From: Spirosoma fluviale
GTDB taxonomy: Bacteria; Bacteroidota; Bacteroidia; Cytophagales; Spirosomataceae
Length of the DNA: 64,000 nucleotides
Assembly (NCBI GenBank): GCA_945901025.1
Contig: CAMDJW010000002.1
Location: forward strand, 186,001 to 250,000
Reading direction: 5' to 3'
The notes beneath the pieces were generated by a model. The model was not told the origin of the DNA and did not search any database. It was given only the letters and a program-made list of their open reading frames with translations. A program made the position numbers and the translations under genes. Below, piece by piece: positions 58,494 to 64,000 of this stretch (its first letter is position 1; the number at the start of each line of letters is the position of its first letter).

Positions 58494-58524
58494 CAAAGGT
58501 AGAAAAAATATTAATACAAACAAG
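58494..58524 (-). promoter_or_regulatory. Bacteroidota-type promoter of the ribosomal protein operon
   Basis: On the minus strand TTG (58521-58523) and TACCTTTG (58494-58501) are separated by 19 nt, a full consensus Bacteroidota promoter. An AT-rich stretch lies upstream (58502-58600), and fbaA starts on the opposite strand beyond it. Confidence 0.75.
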
Positions 58525-58607
58525 GGTGTGTTTGAAAATATTTTTTTGACTTAAATAAAAATTGTACTTTTCTTATAAATCCACTTCATTTTTAACACAA
58601 ATCTTAG

Positions 58608-58615
58608 TAAGTTTG
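58608..58615 (+). promoter_or_regulatory. Bacteroidota -7 box for fbaA
   Basis: TAAGTTTG matches TAnnTTTG, 67 nt before the fbaA ATG. No TTG stands at the ideal -33 distance. Confidence 0.5.
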
Positions 58616-58682
58616 CACCTTAAACGCTTTAGATCAAGCCGTTTATTCATAAATTCATGTATTTCAAAAGATAAATATACAT

Positions 58683-59765
58683 ATGTCAAGTTTAGCCAAT
58701 CAAAAAGGAGTACTACACGGAGATGCCGTGCAAGAGTTATTTGAAATTGCAAAAAAGAATCATTTTGCTTTACCAGCCGTAAATGTTACCGGTACCAATA
58801 CCGTTAATGGAGTTTTAGAAGCTGCAAAAGCAGTTAATTCCCCAGTAATTATACAATTCTCCAACGGCGGTGGCGTATTTTACGCAGGTAAGACTTTGGC
58901 AAATACCAATCAAGAAGCAGCTATCGCAGGTTCAATCTCCGGAGCTTATCACGTTCACCAATTGGCAAAAGCGTACGGAGTTCAAGTTATTTTACATACC
59001 GACCATTGCGCAAAAAAATTACTGCCTTGGTTAGACGGCTTATTAGATGCTGGTGAAAAGTTTTATGCCGAGAATGGCCAACCGCTATACTCGTCCCATA
59101 TGATCGACTTATCTGAAGAACCGATTGAAGAGAATATAGAGATATGTGCACAGTATTTAAGCCGTATGTCCAAAATAGGCATGACACTAGAAATTGAATT
59201 AGGTGTTACTGGTGGTGAAGAGGACGGAGTGGATAACTCAGATGTAGATTCATCTAAATTATATACACAACCTTCTGAAGTAGCTTACGCCTATGAAGAA
59301 TTGAGCAAAATTTCTCACAGATTTACGATCGCTGCAGCTTTCGGAAATGTGCACGGGGTTTATAAGCCAGGAAACGTTAAATTACAACCTGTGATTTTGA
59401 AAAACTCACAAGATTTTATTCGTGAAAAATATAACTTGAAGGAAGTAAGACCTATCAATTTCGTTTTCCACGGTGGATCCGGATCATCTCGTGAGGAAAT
59501 TCGCGAAGCGATTTCTTATGGTGCCATTAAAATGAATATTGACACTGATTTGCAATGGGCTTTTTGGGAAGGTGTTTTAGGTTTCTATAAGGCCAACGAA
59601 GCCTACTTACAAGGGCAAATTGGCAATCCAACGGGCGAGGATTCTCCCAATAAAAAATATTATGACCCACGTGTTTGGTTAAGAAAAGGAGAAGAAACTT
59701 TTGTTGCCCGATTAAAATCTGCTTTCGAAGATTTAAACGCAAGCAACGCAAACCAATACCTTTAA
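58683..59765 (+). CDS. fbaA: class II fructose-bisphosphate aldolase
   Basis: Glycolytic and gluconeogenic enzyme that cleaves or forms fructose-1,6-bisphosphate; zinc-dependent. At 360 residues it is the class IIA type. Metal and catalytic residues are visible in ILHTDHCAKK (D107, H108), the GVTGGEEDGVDNS loop, GNVHGVYKPG and FHGGSGSS. It is a single gene facing away from the ribosomal protein operon. Confidence 0.97.
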   Translation: MSSLANQKGVLHGDAVQELFEIAKKNHFALPAVNVTGTNTVNGVLEAAKAVNSPVIIQFSNGGGVFYAGKTLANTNQEAAIAGSISGAYHVHQLAKAYGVQVILHTDHCAKKLLPWLDGLLDAGEKFYAENGQPLYSSHMIDLSEEPIEENIEICAQYLSRMSKIGMTLEIELGVTGGEEDGVDNSDVDSSKLYTQPSEVAYAYEELSKISHRFTIAAAFGNVHGVYKPGNVKLQPVILKNSQDFIREKYNLKEVRPINFVFHGGSGSSREEIREAISYGAIKMNIDTDLQWAFWEGVLGFYKANEAYLQGQIGNPTGEDSPNKKYYDPRVWLRKGEETFVARLKSAFEDLNASNANQYL

Positions 59766-59821
59766 TTTGAATGCATCATTTTCCAAAGAAAATTAGCGTT
59801 TAGAAATTAAACTATTTAACG

Positions 59822-59850
59822 GAGTCGGAGCATATTGCCTCGACTCTTTT
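59822..59850 (+). terminator. candidate terminator after fbaA
   Basis: A 6-bp stem GAGTCG/CGACTC (59822-59827 and 59841-59846) followed by TTTT, about 57 nt after fbaA. The stem is short, so this is a moderate call. Confidence 0.5.
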
Positions 59851-59906
59851 AAATTAATCTACATTAATCAAATTTTCTGGCTTAGAAATAATCCAATTTA
59901 ATAACT

Positions 59907-60626
59907 ATGAAAACTGAACTTCACCCAGCAAATACACGAGGCACCGCAGATCATGGTTGGCTCAAAACCGCCTACAGTTTCAGCTTTTCCTCCTATTATA
60001 ACCCGGCGCGGATTCATTTTGGTGCATTACGTGTATTGAATGACGACTATGTCGCTGGAGGAATGGGATTTGGAAAGCACCCCCATGACAATATGGAAAT
60101 TGTCACAATTCCACTAAAAGGTGCGCTAGCCCACGAAGATTCAGCAGGAAATAAAGGGATCATTCAAGCGGGTGATGTACAAATCATGTCTGCAGGATCT
60201 GGGATTCAGCATTCTGAATTCAATGCAAGCCCAACCGAGCCCGTTGAGTTATTTCAAATTTGGGTCATGCCAAAACTGAAAAATATTACTCCCCGGTACG
60301 ACCAAAGAACCTACACTCCCACCGATTTTATAGGCCAATGGAAAACGGTCGTATCGCCTTTGGATTCCGATATAGATTCACTTCAAGTAAATCAAGACAC
60401 CTATTTTAATCTAACAGAACTGGATTTAAACGAAACGCTTGAATACAACCTGCATGGGCCTCGCCAAGGAGCCTTTCTAATCGTGATCGAAGGTTCCATG
60501 GATGTGGCAAATAATGCACTTGGCCGGCGCGATGCGATTGGGATCTCAGAAACTGATCTGATTCAAATCAAAGCGACCACATCTAAAACCAAAGCGCTTT
60601 TAATTGAAATACCAATGGTATGGTAA
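59907..60626 (+). CDS. pirin-family protein
   Basis: A 239-residue two-cupin protein. The metal-binding set of the first cupin is complete: H58, H60, H102 and E104 (KHPHDNME and GIQHSEFN). Some bacterial pirins (YhhW) have quercetin 2,3-dioxygenase activity, others regulate metabolic enzymes, so the role is open. A single gene; a palindromic repeat lies 35 nt beyond it. Confidence 0.92.
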   Translation: MKTELHPANTRGTADHGWLKTAYSFSFSSYYNPARIHFGALRVLNDDYVAGGMGFGKHPHDNMEIVTIPLKGALAHEDSAGNKGIIQAGDVQIMSAGSGIQHSEFNASPTEPVELFQIWVMPKLKNITPRYDQRTYTPTDFIGQWKTVVSPLDSDIDSLQVNQDTYFNLTELDLNETLEYNLHGPRQGAFLIVIEGSMDVANNALGRRDAIGISETDLIQIKATTSKTKALLIEIPMVW

Positions 60627-60661
60627 AAAGTTGATTTGGAGAAAACAGAGCTGCTCCTACA

Positions 60662-60694
60662 AGCTTTACTAACTTTTACAAAGTTAGTAAAGCT
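60662..60694. repeat. palindromic repeat, copy 2 (3' flank of RAYT)
   Basis: Arms AGCTTTACTAACTTT and AAAGTTAGTAAAGCT (60662-60676 and 60680-60694) are perfect, with loop TAC. It shares the inner arm sequence of copies at 24675 and 61404, but lacks their outer arms. It ends 3 nt before the stop codon of the RAYT gene. Confidence 0.85.
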
Positions 60695-60697
60695 ATA

Positions 60698-61291
60698 TCA
60701 TTCTAAATCTATATAATTAGAAATATCCAATTCATTGGTATTATTCAAATGAAACAATTTGAATTCATCTATTCCGCCAAACCAATTTATAACTTTAAGA
60801 GGAGAAACAATTTTCCTGTTTTTCTTTAAAATTGCATTATACGAACTCCACTTCCAAGTACGAAAATCATAAACAACTTCATGTTTTTGCGGATTATTAT
60901 GTATGTAATGAATAAGCTTGCTTACATATTCATCACTATCCACATGTACACGTTTATAAGGCTTTTGGAAAAGCGTGCCTGTCCTTGAATGTTGAAGATT
61001 AAATGCTAATGCATAAGATTGAAACAACCTTTGTAAATTATGGGCTATATAATCATGCGTTGATCCAGCAGTTTTATTAAATCTAACATTTACCAAAAAA
61101 TGATAATGATTTCCCATCAAGCAATATGCATAAACATCAAAACATTTACCCATATACTTCATCCACCTTCTTAAAAAGAACTCATAATTTTCACTAGACT
61201 TAAACAGTAATTTTTTGTCTATTGACCGATTGTATATATAGTAAAATTTGCCCTGTTCAAATTTTGTATGATAATGTTCCAGATGAGCCAT
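60698..61291 (-). CDS. REP-associated tyrosine transposase (RAYT, Y1 HUH family)
   Basis: A 197-residue Y1-type HUH transposase. The HxH metal motif is H62-Y-H64 in MGNHYHFLV; Y93 in LFQSYALAFN is the candidate catalytic tyrosine, in the place typical for RAYTs. KPYKRVHVDSDEYVSKLIHYIHNNPQKH (about 110-137) is characteristic of the RAYT group. RAYTs are domesticated, non-autonomously spreading relatives of IS200/IS605 enzymes that act on REP hairpins. Here palindromes stand on both sides (60662 and 61394). The frame is complete, with no sign of decay. Confidence 0.92.
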   Translation of the reverse strand: MAHLEHYHTKFEQGKFYYIYNRSIDKKLLFKSSENYEFFLRRWMKYMGKCFDVYAYCLMGNHYHFLVNVRFNKTAGSTHDYIAHNLQRLFQSYALAFNLQHSRTGTLFQKPYKRVHVDSDEYVSKLIHYIHNNPQKHEVVYDFRTWKWSSYNAILKKNRKIVSPLKVINWFGGIDEFKLFHLNNTNELDISNYIDLE

Positions 61292-61393
61292 TTTGATTTT
61301 TTCAAAATATACACTGTTTGCTTGGTTTAAAATAATGCAAGGATTTGATTATCAATAAATTGATTTAATTTATCTAGGTGGTTGTTTTAATTT

Positions 61394-61445
61394 CTTTCGC
61401 TTTAGCTTTACTAACTTTTGAAAAGTTAGTAAAGCTTAGCGAAAG
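61394..61445. repeat. palindromic repeat, copy 3 (5' flank of RAYT)
   Basis: Inner arms AGCTTTACTAACTTTT/AAAAGTTAGTAAAGCT (61404-61419 and 61421-61436) match copy 1 exactly, including the 1-nt G loop. Outer arms CTTTCGC/GCGAAAG (61394-61400 and 61439-61445) pair although they differ from the outer arms of copy 1. It lies between the RAYT start (102 nt) and the siroheme-synthase-like gene stop (17 nt). Confidence 0.85.
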
Positions 61446-61462
61446 GGGTAAAAGTACATGAC

Positions 61463-62041
61463 TTATTTCTTGAAAGTCAAGCCCTTAGTGAGTTCATTTA
61501 AAGCCTTAATTTTTGCCTCAAAATCGCCTTTCAGTGATTTTCGATAAGCTTCTAAGCCATCCATGGATTCTTGAATGTCCATAGGGATTACGTCTTCCAA
61601 AAAAGCTCTAATCCGTTTAGCTAATGTAGGCGACTTCCCATTCGTTGATATAGCTATCTTTAAGTCGCCTTTTTGAACAATCGAACCTAAATAAAAATCA
61701 CATAAATCTAGAGTATCAGCCACATTGCAAAGTAAATGTTGGCCGGCAGCTAAGATCTTGATTTTTTGATGCAATTGAACATTATCTGTCGCACAAATAA
61801 TTAAGTCGCGGCCATCTAAATCCCCCTCTAAAAATTCGCGAATTTCAAAACTAACCAAAGGGAACTTCTTGATAAATTCCATAGTATCTTCCCTAAAAAA
61901 TGTGGCCACCATTGTAACACGCGCTTCAGGGGAATTGCGTAAAATAGCAGAGACTTTTTCTAGGGCTACATTTCCCCCGCCAACGACCAAGGTGTTCAAT
62001 TGGTCAAGCTTTAAAAAAATAGGGAATAAGGTGTTTGCCAT
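61463..62041 (-). CDS. precorrin-2 dehydrogenase / siroheme synthase N-terminal-type protein
   Basis: A 192-residue protein of the CysG N-terminal/Met8p type, with the NAD-binding loop VVGGGNVALEKV (19-30) and a middle domain with AISTNGKSPTLAKRIRAFLE (about 130-149). It oxidises precorrin-2 to sirohydrochlorin and may insert iron for siroheme of sulfite or nitrite reductase. It lacks the methyltransferase half of CysG, which must be elsewhere. It starts 3 nt after the rlmN stop. Confidence 0.87.
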   Translation of the reverse strand: MANTLFPIFLKLDQLNTLVVGGGNVALEKVSAILRNSPEARVTMVATFFREDTMEFIKKFPLVSFEIREFLEGDLDGRDLIICATDNVQLHQKIKILAAGQHLLCNVADTLDLCDFYLGSIVQKGDLKIAISTNGKSPTLAKRIRAFLEDVIPMDIQESMDGLEAYRKSLKGDFEAKIKALNELTKGLTFKK

Positions 62042-62044
62042 TAT

Positions 62045-63100
62045 TTATTTTTTACCGGCCAACTGCCCACAAGCGGCATCAATATCTTTGCCACGAGAAC
62101 GACGAACATTGACAATCATTTTTTTACTTTCCAAAAAGGCCACGAATTTAGCCAATGCGTCTGCTTCCGCATTCACAAAATCAGCTTGGGCGATAGGGTT
62201 ATATTCAATAATATTAATTTTACAAGGCAATTTTCTAGCAAACTCATAGAGTTCGCGTGCATCATCAACCGTATCATTAAATTTATTAAACATGATATAT
62301 TCTAACGTTATTTCATTTTCTGTTTTGTCATAAAAATAACGCAAAGCCTCTGACAAAGCCTCCAACGTATTGGACTCATTGATGGGCATAATCTGATTCC
62401 TTTTCGAGTCATTGGCCGCATGAAGAGATAAAGCAAGGTTGAACTTTACTTTGTCATCACCCAATTTCTTAATCATCTTAGCTATTCCCGCTGTTGACAC
62501 AGTGATCCGCCTAGAAGCCATGCCTAATCCATCCGGGGACGTTATCATTTCAACAGACTTTAATACATTAGAATAGTTCAAAAGGGGCTCTCCCATTCCC
62601 ATATAGACAATATTTGTCAAAGGAATGCCGTATTTTTCTTGAGCTTGATCTCGAATCAATACCACTTGGTCATATATCTCGAAGGCCTCTAAATTCCTTT
62701 TTCGATCCATGTAACCTGTGGCACAAAAACTACAGGTAAGCGAACATCCCACTTGAGATGACACACACGCAGTCATTCTTTCACGAGTAGGGATTAAAAC
62801 TCCTTCAATCAGATTTCCATCATGCAATGAAAAACTCGATTTTATGGTGCGGTCAACGCTGATTTGAAATTCAGCCGTTTCGACACATTGTAGGGAATAG
62901 TTGTCGGCCAACCAGCTCCTCGTTTCTTTCGGAATATTAACCATTTGATCAAAAGAACGAACCGATTTTTTCCAAATCCATTCATAGACTTGTTTAGCCC
63001 GAAAACCCGGCTCTTTTCGTAGCAGCATTTCCTGCTTTAACTCCTCTAAAGTTAAATTTCTAATCGCTTTCAACGTAGGCAATAATTCCTTTTCCACCAT
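62045..63100 (-). CDS. rlmN: 23S rRNA (adenine-2503-C2)-methyltransferase
   Basis: Radical-SAM enzyme methylating A2503 of 23S rRNA and A37 of some tRNAs. 351 residues. The radical-SAM cysteines C119, C123 and C126 stand in GCSLTCSFCATG, and the second catalytic cysteine C344 is in DAACGQ. Its start codon overlaps the last base of the YqeY gene's stop. It lies upstream of the siroheme-synthase-like gene on the same strand. Confidence 0.95.
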   Translation of the reverse strand: MVEKELLPTLKAIRNLTLEELKQEMLLRKEPGFRAKQVYEWIWKKSVRSFDQMVNIPKETRSWLADNYSLQCVETAEFQISVDRTIKSSFSLHDGNLIEGVLIPTRERMTACVSSQVGCSLTCSFCATGYMDRKRNLEAFEIYDQVVLIRDQAQEKYGIPLTNIVYMGMGEPLLNYSNVLKSVEMITSPDGLGMASRRITVSTAGIAKMIKKLGDDKVKFNLALSLHAANDSKRNQIMPINESNTLEALSEALRYFYDKTENEITLEYIMFNKFNDTVDDARELYEFARKLPCKINIIEYNPIAQADFVNAEADALAKFVAFLESKKMIVNVRRSRGKDIDAACGQLAGKK

Positions 63101-63552
63101 TATTTTTTCAACAATTCACCCACTTTAATAGAAATGGCTCTGCCTTCAGCTAATCCGGCTAACTCCTTAGAAGCAACTCCCATCACTTTCCCCATATCCG
63201 CGGGACTGGTGGCGCCCAATTGAGCGATAATAGCAGAAATACGTTCTGTTAACTCGGAATCAGATAATTGTTTGGGTAAAAACTCCTCAATTATAGTTAG
63301 TTCAACTTGCTCTTTTTCAGCTAAATCAGGGCGATTTTGTGCGATATAAACTTCTAATGAGTCTTTGCGCTGTTTGGCAGCTTTCATTAAAATTTTCATT
63401 TCCGCATCCGTAGATATCTCCCCTGTATTTGAGCCTGAAGTCTCCTCCAATAAAATCATCGATTTTATAGCCCTCAAAGCACGCAAACGATCTGCGTCTT
63501 TAGCACGCATGGCATCTTTTATGCCGTTTTCAATAGTTAATTTTAATGCCAT
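63100..63552 (-). CDS. GatB/YqeY-domain protein
   Basis: A 150-residue helical protein of the YqeY type, related to the C-terminal domain of GatB and thought to bind tRNA. It has DADRLRALRAIKSMILLEE and the C-terminal VMGVASKELAGLAEGRAIS (about 122-140). The precise role is unknown. Its stop overlaps the rlmN start by one base; it follows the GH3 gene by 6 nt, so the four genes form one unit. Confidence 0.9.
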   Translation of the reverse strand: MALKLTIENGIKDAMRAKDADRLRALRAIKSMILLEETSGSNTGEISTDAEMKILMKAAKQRKDSLEVYIAQNRPDLAEKEQVELTIIEEFLPKQLSDSELTERISAIIAQLGATSPADMGKVMGVASKELAGLAEGRAISIKVGELLKK

Positions 63553-63558
63553 AAGATT

Positions 63559-64000
63559 TTAATTTTGAAAATGGGCCTTTACGCCGTCTAAAAACTCTCT
63601 ATTATTGCTTAATCTTGGGACCTTATGTTGGCCCCCTAATTTTCCTCTAGCTCTCATCCAAGCATAAAATGTTCCTTTAGGGGCAACGAGCAATTTTGGG
63701 GGTTCTAAAACTAAATCATACGAACGTTTTGCGTCATAATCCGAATTTATTTCACGAAGCGTACGGTCCAAAATTTCCACAAAGATACGTAAATCTTTTG
63801 GGGCTTTTGAGAACTCAACGACCCATTCATGACTGCCCTTTTTACCTCCTTCCATATAAGCTGGTGCAGCCGTGTAATCTGTTATTTCCGAATTTGTTTG
63901 AATGCATGCAACGGAGATAGCTTTTTCTGCATTTTCTATGATCAACTCTTCGCCAAATGCATTTATAAAATGCTTGGTTCGTCCAGAAATTTTAATCCGA
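63559..64000 (-). CDS. GH3-family acyl-acid-amido-synthetase-like protein (partial, 5' end outside window)
   Basis: The C-terminal 147 residues are present; the frame is open to the window edge, so the apparent ATG at 63945 is internal. The GH3 family is recognised by RTKHFINAFGEEL, read from the last 55 bases, and by LGGQHKVPRLSNNREFLD near the end. GH3 enzymes adenylate carboxylic acids and join them to amino acids; bacterial members are mostly uncharacterised. It is upstream in the operon with YqeY and rlmN. Confidence 0.88.
   Translation of the reverse strand, partial: RIKISGRTKHFINAFGEELIIENAEKAISVACIQTNSEITDYTAAPAYMEGGKKGSHEWVVEFSKAPKDLRIFVEILDRTLREINSDYDAKRSYDLVLEPPKLLVAPKGTFYAWMRARGKLGGQHKVPRLSNNREFLDGVKAHFQN

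Noticed and set aside
58145-58680. Hidden rpsJ (S10) or a tRNA upstream of rplC
   Set aside because: Reading both strands gave no S10-like sequence and no cloverleaf.

Overview
The window is a gene-dense, AT-rich bacterial chromosome segment from a member of the phylum Bacteroidota, most likely of the order Cytophagales. The phylum is indicated by promoters with the TAnnTTTG -7 box instead of sigma70 boxes, a gliding-motility lipoprotein (GldH), a DUF4293 protein, WbqC, a Bacteroidota-type LptD, and ribosomal proteins with long low-complexity tails. I see no rRNA, tRNA, CRISPR array, prophage or large island. The only mobile-type gene is a REP-associated transposase (RAYT).

Layout. 1-2389 (minus): a YhdH/AcuI-type reductase (cut by the window edge), a methyltransferase and GDP-L-fucose synthase. 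2513-6034 (plus): two exported proteins of unknown function, then a SulP anion transporter and a beta-carbonic anhydrase, probably a bicarbonate/CO2 unit, closed by a strong terminator. 6068-7831: aspS. 7947-16128 (plus): a carotenoid desaturase, DUF4293, recQ, purD, ricT, gldH and an Lrp-type regulator. 16213-21492: an RND efflux adaptor and permease with a family 9 glycosyltransferase between them, running into ribD. 22531-24623: a divergent Nramp transporter and MntR/DtxR regulator sharing a large palindromic operator. 24726-27668: a SNF2 helicase. 27778-33188: amiC-mlaD-prmA facing lptD, an envelope-biogenesis cluster. 33185-38846: msrA, a PAP2_C lipid transferase, a CapD-like dehydratase, WbqC, thiL and a lipoprotein. 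38946-41555 (plus): a small cytochrome b5-like protein, a BadF/GlcNAc-kinase-like protein and a conserved uncharacterised protein. 41603-42700: carA.

42789-58144 (minus) is the fused S10-spc-alpha ribosomal protein operon, rplC through rplQ, including secY, map, infA, rpmJ and rpoA. It begins at rplC: rpsJ, which usually precedes rplC, is absent. Instead there is a leader of about 340 nt with a clear TAnnTTTG promoter, divergent from fbaA. A terminator-like hairpin lies inside the operon between rpsK and rpsD.

58683-64000: fbaA, pirin, the RAYT gene flanked by matching palindromes, a siroheme-synthase-type dehydrogenase, rlmN, a YqeY-like protein and the C-terminal part of a GH3-family protein.

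Most of the window is housekeeping. The most interesting structure is the RAYT gene with a palindrome 3 nt past its stop codon and another 102 nt upstream of its start, plus a third copy 36 kb away. The inner arms are conserved, and in two copies the outer arms differ in sequence yet still pair. Other leads are the MntR operator, the in-operon terminator, the rplC leader, the glycosyltransferase inside the RND locus, the sphingomyelin-synthase-like protein and the uncharacterised protein at 40146.
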